Shown: in pieces, positions 33,173 to 43,862 of the stretch
Layout of the letters: each line of letters begins with the position of its first letter
How positions within the stretch are numbered: the stretch's first letter is position 1
NCBI RefSeq assembly: GCF_024435355.1
Contig: NZ_JAMJWG010000009.1
Span: forward strand, 124,001-188,000
Source of the DNA: Streptomyces odontomachi
GTDB taxonomy: Bacteria; Actinomycetota; Actinomycetes; Streptomycetales; Streptomycetaceae
Length of the DNA: 64,000 nt
Direction: 5' to 3'
Program-made: the position numbers and the translations under genes
The notes under the pieces: model-generated
Seen by the model: only the letters and a program-made list of their open reading frames with translations
What the model was told of the DNA's origin: nothing
Database searches by the model: none

Positions 33173-33197
33173 GCTTCGTTCCCTGCCTCCCGGGTAC
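33173..33197 (+). promoter_or_regulatory. SigB-like stress promoter upstream of katE
   Basis: GCTT at 33173-33176, 15 bases, GGGTAC at 33192-33197: fits the streptomycete general-stress sigma factor consensus (GNNT-N14-16-GGGTAC/T). It lies 75 bases before the catalase start. Monofunctional catalases of this type are known SigB targets in Streptomyces. Confidence 0.6.
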
Positions 33198-33271
33198 TCA
33201 GCCGCGTGTCCGTTCGCACCCGAACGAACTCGATCTGACGTGTTCGGCCGCACGCGCAGCACGGAGGCACG

Positions 33272-35473
<2,202 letters not shown>

Positions 35474-35934
35474 CACCGGGGCCCCCGCCCCGTCGTCCCC
35501 GGGCGCGTTCCCCCGCGCGGCAGGGCCCCTGGCGGGGCGCGCCCGTAGGGGCGGGGCTGTTTCTGCCGTGTCCGGCCACCGGTCGGTGGTGGGCCGGTCG
35601 CGCAGTTACCCGCGCCCCTTTTCGGGGCCTTCGGCGCCCCGGTAGGGGCGCGGGGCCGTTTCGGTCGTGTCCGGACCGCCGGCGGGTGGTGGGCTGGTCG
35701 CGCAGTTCCCCGCGCCCCTTGGTGGGCGCCTGCGGCGCCGTCAGGGGGCGTCCGGCGCTTGAAAGGGGCGCGGGGAACTGCGCGACCAGCCACGACGAAA
35801 CCGTCGGTTCGTCACCGGCCGCGGCAGAGCCGCACGCAGCCGGATACAGCCGCATACATGGGCTTCGCATGCCCAAAAATGCGCCCCGACCAGGGGGCGC
35901 CGCCGCGGCTGAGGCCAAGTCGGGTGAGTGGTGT
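35474..35934. repeat. REP-like repeat block after katE
   Basis: No gene. Two direct copies of a roughly 60-base unit (about 35556-35619 and 35655-35717), each ending in GGTCGCGCAGTT(A/C)CCCGCGCCCC, are followed by an inverted copy GGGGCGCGGGGAACTGCGCG near 35765. The same motif recurs near 58.7-58.9 kb and 61.8-62.0 kb. Such intergenic palindromes are common between convergent streptomycete genes and probably fold into terminator-like cruciforms. Confidence 0.75.
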
Positions 35935-36147
35935 TCAGGGGCCCCCGGTGCCTGAACTTACGTAGCGTTCGGCCGCCAGGACCGCCTCGCGTGCCGTGCG
36001 GCGGCCCATGAGGATGCAGAGGGTGTACGCGGTGTCCTCGAACCGTCGGCGGACCACCGGGTTGGACGGCGCGGTGAGCAGCCGACGCTCCCAGGCGTGG
36101 TAGCGGTGGAGCAGACGGATGACCTGGGGTTTGTCAGGCAGAAGCAT
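35935..36147 (-). CDS. DUF5133 family small protein
   Basis: 70 residues; ATG 36147 with GGAGGG 7 bases upstream is preferred over the adjacent GTG. MLLPDKPQVIRLLHRYHAWE and DTAYTLCILMGRRTAREAV match the streptomycete DUF5133 pattern. Predicted soluble and helical. Function unknown. Confidence 0.78.
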   Translation of the reverse strand: MLLPDKPQVIRLLHRYHAWERRLLTAPSNPVVRRRFEDTAYTLCILMGRRTAREAVLAAERYVSSGTGGP

Positions 36148-36477
36148 CACGCGGCCCTCCAGACGACGGGCTGATCCAAGGCTGTGCGCCGCTGAGCCGT
36201 GCGCGCGTTAGCGTGCTCCCCGTGCGGCCATCGTCCCCCTTCCGACATTTTTACGCCAGTTGCCGCATGTTTCCTGTTGTCGGTTCAACCAGATGAGGGT
36301 GGGCGGGGGGTCGGACGTGGTGGGCGGTGGCAACTTCGGGTGGGCCGAACGGACCAGTGGGCGTTTGCCGCGCGACGCTCCCGGCTAGGGCCTGTCTGAC
36401 CCTTCGCGTCGCCGGACCGGCGGAAATCGTCGGACGGGCCCTGAGCGAAGCGGCATGGACGTGGCGCGGGAGGCGGG
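36148..36477. other. divergent intergenic region DUF5133 / ctaD
   Basis: About 330 bases between divergent genes, including an AT-richer patch at 36240-36295 likely to hold promoters. No additional gene seen. Confidence 0.4.
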
Positions 36478-38214
36478 ATGTCGCAGGTCGAGGTGGGGGA
36501 GGCGGCGAGCGGGGCGAAGCCGGCAGCGCCGGGCGGGGAGCGGCGCACGGTCAGCGCGGGAGAGCGGCTGCTCGACTACCTCACCACCACCGACCACAAG
36601 GTCATCGGCAACCTGTACATGGCGACCGCGTTCGGCTTCTTCCTGCTGGCCGGGGGGCTCGCCATGCTGATGCGGGCCGAGCTGGCCAGGCCCGGGCTCC
36701 AGGTGGTCAGTGCGGACCAGTACAACCAGCTGTTCACCATCCACGGCACGATCATGATGCTGCTCTTCGCCACACCGATGTTCGCCGGATTCGCGAACGC
36801 GGTGATGCCGTTGCAGATCGGCGCCCCCGACGTGGCCTTTCCGCGGTTGAACGCGCTGACGTACTGGCTCTTCCTGTTCGGGGGACTGATCGTGGTGTCC
36901 GGGTTCGTGGTGCCGGGCGGCGCGGCACCGTTCGGCTGGTTCGCGTACGCGCCGCTCAACAGTGCGCTGCGCTCACCGGGGCAGGGCGGCGACCTGTGGG
37001 CGATGGGTCTGGTGCTCTCCGGCCTGAGCACCACGCTCGGGTCGGTGAACTTCATCGCCACCATCGTGTGTCTGCGGGCTCCGGGCATGACCATGTTCCG
37101 GATGCCGATCTTCACCTGGAACGTGCTGTTCACCGCCATTCTCGCGCTGCTCGCCTTTCCCGTGTTGACGGCCGCGCTGCTGGCGCTGGAGGCGGATCGG
37201 AAGTTCGGTGCGCATGTGTTCGACGCGGCCAATGGCGGGGCGGTCCTGTGGCAGCACCTGTTCTGGTTCTTCGGGCATCCCGAGGTGTACATCGTCGCCC
37301 TGCCCTTCTTCGGGGTGATCACCGAGATCATTCCGGTCTTCAGCCGCAAGCCGATCTTCGGCTATACGGGCATGGTGGGGGCGACCATCGCCATCACCAT
37401 GCTCTCGGCGAGCGTCTGGGCGCACCACATGTTCGCCACGGGTGCGGTGCTGCTGCCGTTCTTCTCGTTGATGTCGTTCCTGATCGCGGTGCCGACCGGG
37501 GTGAAGTTCTTCAACTGGATCGGCACCATGTGGCACGGCTCGCTGTCGTTCGAGACGCCGATGCTCTGGGCGTTCGGGTTCCTCGTCACCTTTCTGCTCG
37601 GCGGGCTCAGCGGAATCCTGGTCGCCTCGCCACCGCTGGACCTCCATGTCACCGACAGCTATTTCGTGGTGGCCCATCTGCACTACGTGCTGTTCGGCAC
37701 CGTCGTCTTCGCGATGTTCGGGGGCTTCTACTTCTGGTGGCCGAAGCTCACCGGCAAGCTGCTCGACGAACGGCTCGGGAAGATCCACTTCTGGACGCTC
37801 TTCGTCGGGTTCCAGACCACCTTCCTCGTCCAGCACTGGCTCGGCGAGATGGGCATGCCGCGCCGGTACGCCGACTATCTGACGGCGGACGGGTTCACGC
37901 TCCTCAACACCGTCTCGTCGATCGGCGCCTTCCTGCTGGGCCTGTCCACGTTGCCGTTCCTCTACAACGTGGTGACGACGACCCGGCACGCGCCCAAGGT
38001 GGCGGCAGACGATCCCTGGGGCTACGGCCGTTCGCTGGAATGGGCCACGTCCTGCCCGCCGCCACGGCACAACTTCCATGCGCTGCCCCGTATCCGCTCC
38101 GACTCGCCCGCGTTCGACCTGCGGTATCCGGAGATCGGCGCCGGGCCGGGACGGAACGCGCCGGCGGGCGGGCGGGCCGCCCCGGCGACCCGCCGGCCGG
38201 AGGGCTCCCGATGA
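36478..38214 (+). CDS. ctaD: cytochrome c oxidase subunit I (aa3 type), second copy
   Basis: 578 residues, twelve membrane helices. All heme-copper signatures are present: low-spin heme His in TIHGTIMM, CuB His and cross-linked Tyr in FFGHPEVYI, the His pair in VWAHHMF, and heme a/a3 His residues in DSYFVVAHLHYVLFG. GAPDVAFPRLN carries the D-channel entrance Asp. Operon with ctaF; genes for subunits II and III are absent, so the product must assemble with subunits from the main cta locus or form an alternative oxidase. The copy status is inferred from this incompleteness. Confidence 0.93.
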   Translation: MSQVEVGEAASGAKPAAPGGERRTVSAGERLLDYLTTTDHKVIGNLYMATAFGFFLLAGGLAMLMRAELARPGLQVVSADQYNQLFTIHGTIMMLLFATPMFAGFANAVMPLQIGAPDVAFPRLNALTYWLFLFGGLIVVSGFVVPGGAAPFGWFAYAPLNSALRSPGQGGDLWAMGLVLSGLSTTLGSVNFIATIVCLRAPGMTMFRMPIFTWNVLFTAILALLAFPVLTAALLALEADRKFGAHVFDAANGGAVLWQHLFWFFGHPEVYIVALPFFGVITEIIPVFSRKPIFGYTGMVGATIAITMLSASVWAHHMFATGAVLLPFFSLMSFLIAVPTGVKFFNWIGTMWHGSLSFETPMLWAFGFLVTFLLGGLSGILVASPPLDLHVTDSYFVVAHLHYVLFGTVVFAMFGGFYFWWPKLTGKLLDERLGKIHFWTLFVGFQTTFLVQHWLGEMGMPRRYADYLTADGFTLLNTVSSIGAFLLGLSTLPFLYNVVTTTRHAPKVAADDPWGYGRSLEWATSCPPPRHNFHALPRIRSDSPAFDLRYPEIGAGPGRNAPAGGRAAPATRRPEGSR

Positions 38215-38600
38215 AGGCCGAGGCGTATCTGTTCGCCGGTGTGGCCGGCTTCTTCCTGGTCACCGACGCCATCTACGCCTTCTGGTCCAGGGAGCCGGCG
38301 GGGACCGCGGCGCTGACGGTGTCGTTCCTGATGGCGTCCGTCATCTCGTTCTTCTTCACCCGCAGCTACCAGCGGCTGGGCAGCCGGCCCGAGGACCACA
38401 AGACCTCCGAGGTGGCCGAGCGCGCCGGCCCGCTGGACTTCTTCCCGCCCCGCAGCCCGTACCCGGTGGCCACCGCGTTCGGCGTCGCCCTGGCCGCCCT
38501 CGGCGTGGTGCACGGCCTGTGGCTGTCCCTGATCGGCATGGGGGTGCTGACGTGCGGGGTCGGCGGGATGGTCTTCGAGTACGTGCAGCGGGGCGACTGA
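38211..38600 (+). CDS. ctaF: cytochrome c oxidase subunit IV (actinobacterial CtaF)
   Basis: 129 residues with four hydrophobic helices (about 6-24, 32-50, 80-100, 102-122). YLFAGVAGFFLVTDAIYAFW and DFFPPRSPYPVATAFG are characteristic of actinobacterial subunit IV. Overlaps the ctaD stop by four bases, so the two are translationally coupled. Confidence 0.9.
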   Translation: MKAEAYLFAGVAGFFLVTDAIYAFWSREPAGTAALTVSFLMASVISFFFTRSYQRLGSRPEDHKTSEVAERAGPLDFFPPRSPYPVATAFGVALAALGVVHGLWLSLIGMGVLTCGVGGMVFEYVQRGD

Positions 38601-38605
38601 CGCCG

Positions 38606-38629
38606 CCGGGGGCGGGGCGGCACCCCCGG
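38606..38629. terminator. bidirectional hairpin between ctaF and qcrB
   Basis: 7-bp stem CCGGGGG/CCCCCGG with a 10-base loop in the 47-base gap between two convergent genes. No T-run; likely a bidirectional terminator. Confidence 0.45.
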
Positions 38630-38647
38630 TCCGTGACGGCCGGTCCG

Positions 38648-40315
38648 TCACCGCGGCTTCGACGACTCCCGCTCCCTCCCTCTCCCGTTCTCCGCCTGCT
38701 CCTCCTCCGGCGCCGCCAGTACCTCCCGCACCCGGCGGCGTTGCTCGGGCGTGGTCGGGAGCTCGACGCGGTCGCGGTAGTACCAGGTGCTCAGGGCGGC
38801 CCGCAGTCTCGTACGGCGCGGGGCGTGCGGGTCGGGGGCGGGCAGCGGCCGGGGGAGCTCGCGCACCAGGAAGCGGTAGAGCCGCGTCCCGGACGCCCGC
38901 CGGTGCTCCTCGCTGATGCCGCCGTACACGCTCTGGCTGATCCGGCCGGTCTCCTCGCCCTCCGTCAGCACCCGCCGCTCATGGGCCTGCAAGGCGAGGC
39001 AGAGCCGCTTGGTGACGAGGAAGGCCAGCACCGGACCTACCACGAGGGCGACCCGGAAGATCCAGGTGAGCGCGTTGACGGAGACCCGGAAGGAGTACGC
39101 GGCGATGTCGTTGCCGCCCGCCGCGAGCAGGACCGCGTAGCCCACCACGGCCGCCGTCCCGAACGCGGTCCTGGTGGGCCGGTCCCGCGGCCGGTCGCAC
39201 AGATGGTGCTCCGTACGGTCCCCGGTCACCCACTTCTCGAAGAGCGGGTAGAGGAACAGCAACCCGAACACCAGACCCGGCAGCACCACCGCAGGCAGCA
39301 GCACGTTCCACATGAGGGTGTGCCCGACGACGGTGTTCTCCCACGGTGGCATCAGGCGCAGCGCGCCCTCCAGGAAACCCACGTACCAGTCGGGCTGGGA
39401 GCCCGTGGCGATCTGGTCGGCGCGGTAGGGCCCGTAGGCCCAGATCGGGTTGATCTGGGCCAGCCCGGCGAGCAGCGCCAGCACCCCGGAGAGCACCAGC
39501 GCCAGACCCGACGAGCGCGCGGCGAACTGCGGGAACATCGGGCTGCCCACCGCGTTCCGGTTGGTCCTGCCGCGCCCCGCCCAGTGGGTGTGCTTCAGGT
39601 ACACCACCAGGAACAGATGGACCGTGATCAGCGCGATCAGCAGCCCCGGCACGAACAGCACGTGCACGATGTACAGCCGGGGAATGAGGATGTGCCCGGG
39701 AAACTCCCCGCCCCAGATGAAGAACCCCAGGTAGGTGCCGACCACCGGGATCGACGTGACGATGGTGTACGCGGTGCGCAGACCGGTGCCGGACAGCAGG
39801 TCGTCGGGGAGCGAGTAGCCCGCGAAACCCTCGAGGAGGGCGAGCAGGAACAGCGTCACGCCGATCGTCCAGTTGGCCTCACGGGGCCGGCGGAAGGCAC
39901 CCGTGAAGAAGATCCGCAGCATGTGCACGCCGATCGCGGAGACGAACACCAGGGCCGCCCAGTGGTGCATCTGACGTACCAGCAGCCCGCCGCGCACATC
40001 GAAGGAGATGTGCAGCGTGGAGGTGTACGCCTGCGTCATCAGCTGGCCGTTCAGCGGCGTGTAGCTGCCGTGGTAGACGGTCTCGGTCATGCCGGGGTCG
40101 AAGAACAGCGTCAGGAACGAGCCGGTCAGCACCAGCACCACGAAGCTGTACAGCGCCAGCTCACCCAGCAGGAAGCTCCAGTGGTCCGGGAACGCCTTGC
40201 GCAGCAGCGCCCCGGCCTCGGACACCGGCAGCCGGCGGTCCAGCACCTCGAAGCCGGTCACCGCCGCGCCGCGGGTGCGCTCCGTCAGCTGCTTGCCCGG
40301 TTGCCGGATCGGCAT
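38648..40315 (-). CDS. qcrB: cytochrome bc complex cytochrome b subunit, second copy
   Basis: 555 residues; ATG 40315 has AAGGAGGG upstream. Quinol-oxidising membrane subunit with bis-heme ligands in helices containing TSTLHISFDVRGG, MHHWAALVFVSAIGVH, IVHVLFVPGLLIALITVHL; also GYSLPDDLLSGTGLR and MPPWE. The extended actinobacterial C-terminus is present. The normal qcrCAB partners (Rieske and diheme c) are absent, so this is a stand-alone paralogue convergent with ctaD-ctaF. Confidence 0.93.
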   Translation of the reverse strand: MPIRQPGKQLTERTRGAAVTGFEVLDRRLPVSEAGALLRKAFPDHWSFLLGELALYSFVVLVLTGSFLTLFFDPGMTETVYHGSYTPLNGQLMTQAYTSTLHISFDVRGGLLVRQMHHWAALVFVSAIGVHMLRIFFTGAFRRPREANWTIGVTLFLLALLEGFAGYSLPDDLLSGTGLRTAYTIVTSIPVVGTYLGFFIWGGEFPGHILIPRLYIVHVLFVPGLLIALITVHLFLVVYLKHTHWAGRGRTNRNAVGSPMFPQFAARSSGLALVLSGVLALLAGLAQINPIWAYGPYRADQIATGSQPDWYVGFLEGALRLMPPWENTVVGHTLMWNVLLPAVVLPGLVFGLLFLYPLFEKWVTGDRTEHHLCDRPRDRPTRTAFGTAAVVGYAVLLAAGGNDIAAYSFRVSVNALTWIFRVALVVGPVLAFLVTKRLCLALQAHERRVLTEGEETGRISQSVYGGISEEHRRASGTRLYRFLVRELPRPLPAPDPHAPRRTRLRAALSTWYYRDRVELPTTPEQRRRVREVLAAPEEEQAENGRGRERESSKPR

Positions 40316-40490
40316 GCGTCGCCCTCCTTCCCGTGCGCCGAGCTGCCCTGGTCGTGGCCGTCTCCCGTGGGTCGCGTGCACCTGCCGCACGCGTGCTCAT
40401 GGTTAACCTGCGCGCGTTCGGCCCAACCCCCTCTTAGGCGGAACGGAGGCACCTGACAGACCGTCCGCACGCGTGTGCGACAACCCGCCC

Positions 40491-41177
40491 ATGGCCTCCG
40501 AGAAGATCACCGCGGCTGCCGCGGGCACCTGGCGACTGGGCGACCTGACCATCCGTCGGACGGGATATGGCGCCATGCGGCTGACCAGCACCGCCGGCGC
40601 CTTCGAGCTGGGCTCGCCCACCGACCGTGGGCGGATGATCGACGTGCTGCGGCGCGCGGTGGAGCTGGGCGTCAACCACATCGACACCGCCGCGTTCTAC
40701 TTCTCGGCGCTGCGCTCCGCCAACGAGCTGATCAACACCGCGCTGGCTCCGTACCCGGACGACCTGTCATCGTCACCAAGGTCGGTCCCGGCCGCGACCC
40801 GTCCGGTGCGTGGCTGCCCTGGGCGCGCCCCGAACAACTGCGCGGCCAGGTCGAGGAGAACCTGCGCACCCTCGGCCGTGACCACCTCGACGTGGTGAAC
40901 CTCCGCTCGTTCGGCGCCCCGTCGCTCGCCGAGCACGTCGGTGCGCTGGCCGAACTGCGCGACGCCGGGCTGATCCGGCATCTGGGCCTGTCCAACGTGG
41001 GGCCCGAGCAGCTCGCCGAGGCGCAGACGATCACGCCGGTGGTGTGCGTCCAGAACCGCTACGCCCTCGACTCGCGCCGCTCCGACTCCGACGACATGTG
41101 GGAGGTACCCCCAGCTGTCGGCGGACGAGGTGGCCCGCCTGGACGCCGCCCACCGGCCCGCCGCACCGGCCGGCTGA
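40491..41177 (+). pseudogene. aldo/keto reductase, frameshifted and internally deleted
   Basis: Starts as a normal AKR (TIRRTGYGAMRLTS, GVNHIDTAAFYF). A one-base loss near 40769 (reading DDL then out of frame; restoring one G gives DDLVIVTKVGPG) shifts the frame. The second segment runs through LRTLGRDHLDVVNLR and LSNVGPEQLAEAQTITPVVC. After DSRRSDSDDMWE about 100 residues are missing, and the AKR C-terminus LSADEVARLDAAHRPA reappears in the first frame. Two independent lesions make this a pseudogene. Confidence 0.85.
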
Positions 41178-41251
41178 CCTTCGCCACCTGCCGCGCCAGC
41201 CGACTACGGTCGCCACCGGCCGCGCCCGCCGGCTGGCCTCCGCTACCTCCG

Positions 41252-42322
41252 CTACCGCTCGGCGAGCTCGTACGCCGCTCGTAACGGGTTCCTGGCGGGT
41301 CGCGACGGCAGCTCCCCGTCGAGCAGCGCCGCGCCCAGCGGCGTCAGCGTGTGCACCACCATGCCCCCGTCGCGGCGGCTGACCACCAGCCGCGCCTCAC
41401 GCAGGGCTCGGGTGTGCTTGCTCGCCGACGCGGGGGAGATGCCGAGCCGCACCGCCAGCTCCCCGGTGGTGGCGGCGGCCGCCAGCGCCTCCAGCACGCG
41501 GGCGCGGGTGGTGCCCAACAGCGCCGTGAGGGCGGCGGCGTGCGGCCCGTCGTCCGTGCCGGTCGGGCGTGCCGAGCTCGCCGGGTGCGGCTCCTCGGAG
41601 GCGACCGGATAGACGAGCACCGGCGGCAGGCGGTCATCGCACAGGGACACCGGCCTGCGCCAGCAGAACCGCGAGGGCACCAGGCGCAGGCCGCGTCCGT
41701 CCAGATGGATGTCGCGGTCGACGGGATAGGACATGTACAACACGGGAGCCCGCCAGGTGGCCACCGGACGCAGCGATTCCAGCAGCCCCTTCGTGCCGCC
41801 GTCGCGTAACGCCCGCAGCCGCAGGGAGCGGTCGGCCTCCACATGGGCCGCCATCCGGGTCCAGTCCGGCTCGATGATCGTTTCGTAGACCCGGTGGAGG
41901 GCGTCGGCGACCAGGTACAGCTTGCGCTCCTCGTCGCCGGACGGCCCGGGACGGCCGGCCCGACGTCGGGCGGACGACGTCGTGGCGTCCAGCATCCCGA
42001 GCTCGTGGCGCAGCCGGGCCAGCGGAGTGGCCCGCACCGCGTCGAGCCCGGACGCCAGGCCCTTGCTCGCCTCCTCCGGGGTGAGGAAGTCCGGGAAGTA
42101 CGGCACGTCCGCCGGGGCGAGCGAGTTCAACAACCGCACGACCCCGCCGAGTCGGCGTCCGGCCACCTCCGTACGTGCCCGGCGCCGCCAGGAGGTGAAG
42201 GCATGGGTGGCCTTGGGCGCGGAGAGCTGGTGCACGCCGAGCACGGTCTCCCAGAGCGGGTCCGGCGCGGTGGCGACCTGTATCCGTGCCAGGTCGGCAT
42301 CGGTGAAGTGGATGCGCAACAT
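41252..42322 (-). CDS. ArsR-type winged-helix transcriptional regulator with N-terminal domain
   Basis: 356 residues. The N-terminal 240 residues (MLRIHFTDADLARIQVATAP, DVPYFPDFLTP) are typical of a streptomycete regulator family and lack a recognised ligand pocket. The C-terminal ArsR-like wHTH is ALLGTTRARVLEALAAAATT, GISPASASKHTRALREARLV. Target unknown; divergent neighbours on both sides. Confidence 0.85.
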   Translation of the reverse strand: MLRIHFTDADLARIQVATAPDPLWETVLGVHQLSAPKATHAFTSWRRRARTEVAGRRLGGVVRLLNSLAPADVPYFPDFLTPEEASKGLASGLDAVRATPLARLRHELGMLDATTSSARRRAGRPGPSGDEERKLYLVADALHRVYETIIEPDWTRMAAHVEADRSLRLRALRDGGTKGLLESLRPVATWRAPVLYMSYPVDRDIHLDGRGLRLVPSRFCWRRPVSLCDDRLPPVLVYPVASEEPHPASSARPTGTDDGPHAAALTALLGTTRARVLEALAAAATTGELAVRLGISPASASKHTRALREARLVVSRRDGGMVVHTLTPLGAALLDGELPSRPARNPLRAAYELAER

Positions 42323-42470
42323 AGTGCCTCGCGTGTTGCCGTTTAAGTCACTTGGTTTAACCGGTTATTGCAGACCTGCCCCGTGGGGCGGCAACGATCG
42401 GTCCACCCGTGGAGACGCAGAACAGCCGATGGCCAGTTCCCGACGGGGAGATCGAGCCGTTCCATCGGCC

Positions 42471-43517
42471 TCAACTCGCCAACGGGTTCAGCACCATCGG
42501 CTGGATCTTGCCCTCCACCAGCGCGCCGAGCCCCAGCACCGCGCACACGTCCGGCCGTTCCGCGATGCGTACCGGCATGCCGGTGGCGTCCCGGAGCACC
42601 CGATCCAGGCCAGGCAGCAGGGCGCTGCCGCCGACCATCATCATGCCCTGCTCACCGAGGTCGGCCACCAGGTCGGGCGGGCAGTCGCGGAGCACGGCAC
42701 CGATGCCGTCGAGCACCACCGTCAGCGGGTTGTGGATCGCATCACGCACCCCGGCCGTCACCACCCGCACGGTACGCACCAGGCCGGTGAGCACATCCCG
42801 GCCCTGGACCTCCGTGAACTCCTCCTCTTCCTGCCCCGCCGACTCGGTGCCGGCCAGCGCGAGGCGCAGCGGACGCACCGACTGGGAGGCGGGCAGCAGC
42901 TTGTACCGCTGGCGCAGGTGCTGGCGGATCGCCTGGTCGATGGATTCCCCGCCGACCTGGACCCGCTTCGCCGTGACCACCGCGCCCATGGACAGCACCG
43001 CGATCTGGGTGGTGGCCGCGCCGCACAGCAGGATCATCGTCGCCTCGGCCCGTTCCACGGGCAGCCCGCAGCCGACCGCCGCCGCGATCAGCGTGTCCAC
43101 CAGCTCCACCCGGCGGACACCGAGGCCCAGCAGCGTCTCGGTCGCCGCCCGCCGCGCCAGCGGGTCCGCCTGATGCGGCACCAGGACCGCGGCCCGCAGC
43201 CGGGGCTTGCGCCGCAGCGCACGGCGCACCTTCTCGCCCAGCAGGTGCCGCAGCATGCGCTGGGCCACCTCGATGTCGACCACGATGCCGTTCGAGACCG
43301 GCCGCACCACGCGGATGTAAGCCGGGGTCTTGCCGGTCATCTGCTCCGCGAGCTGCCCGACCGCGATCAGGGCCCCGCTCTTGGTGTTGACGGCGGCCGC
43401 GCTCGGCTGGTCGACGATGAGGCCCGCGCCCTTCAGGTAGACGCGGGTCCGGGCGGCACCGAGGTCGACGGCGACATGGCAGCGGTGCAACTGCTCAAGA
43501 CCGGCACTGATGGTCAC
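42471..43517 (-). CDS. mbl: MreB-like protein, Mbl type, degenerate nucleotide site
   Basis: 348-residue actin-fold protein from GTG 43517 (GGAGGA upstream). The fold is clear (CHVAVDLGAARTRVYLKG, VRPVSNGIVVDIEVAQRML, RVQVGGESIDQAI, GMMMVGGSALLPGLDRVL). The phosphate-2 loop, normally DIGGGTT, reads LLCGAATT, and the EEPMAA motif reads VDTLIAA, so ATP binding or hydrolysis is probably impaired. Streptomycete Mbl acts with MreB in spore-wall formation. The name is given from fold and recalled neighbourhood (near matB). Confidence 0.78.
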   Translation of the reverse strand: MTISAGLEQLHRCHVAVDLGAARTRVYLKGAGLIVDQPSAAAVNTKSGALIAVGQLAEQMTGKTPAYIRVVRPVSNGIVVDIEVAQRMLRHLLGEKVRRALRRKPRLRAAVLVPHQADPLARRAATETLLGLGVRRVELVDTLIAAAVGCGLPVERAEATMILLCGAATTQIAVLSMGAVVTAKRVQVGGESIDQAIRQHLRQRYKLLPASQSVRPLRLALAGTESAGQEEEEFTEVQGRDVLTGLVRTVRVVTAGVRDAIHNPLTVVLDGIGAVLRDCPPDLVADLGEQGMMMVGGSALLPGLDRVLRDATGMPVRIAERPDVCAVLGLGALVEGKIQPMVLNPLAS

Positions 43518-43862
43518 GGCGGATCCTCCCGGGAGCGCACATACCGTGGGACGGAGGGGCAGGAACGAAAGGGGCGGGGGCCACGGGCCTGAGGCGAGGA
43601 GCCCCTGCATCGCATCATGTGCAAAACCGGCGAAAGTCGCACCATGGGATGAGCCGAGTGGCGCGCCACCGGCCGGGTGATCCTCGCCCCGAATACGCCG
43701 AACGGGCGGCCGTCGCACGGCCGGCCGGGCGGCCGGCCCCAGCCCCGGTCCCCGGCGCTGGACCAGCCGGCCCGCAAGCCGGCCGGCCGTCGGTCGACCC
43801 GGCCCGTGCCACCCGCCGGGACCGCGCCCCGGCCGCGGGCCGCCGCGTTGTTAGCATCGCCT
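43518..43862. promoter_or_regulatory. divergent region mbl / MFS with leaderless-type promoter
   Basis: About 345 bases between divergent genes, mostly GC-rich palindromic sequence (near 43718-43790). A -10-like TAGCAT at 43852-43857 ends 5 bases before the MFS GTG, so transcription should start at or next to the start codon: a leaderless mRNA. No gene here. Confidence 0.55.

Noticed and set aside
43718..43790. GC-rich palindromic sequence considered as a CRISPR or REP array
   Set aside because: No regular spacing or conserved unit; consistent with simple GC-rich composition.
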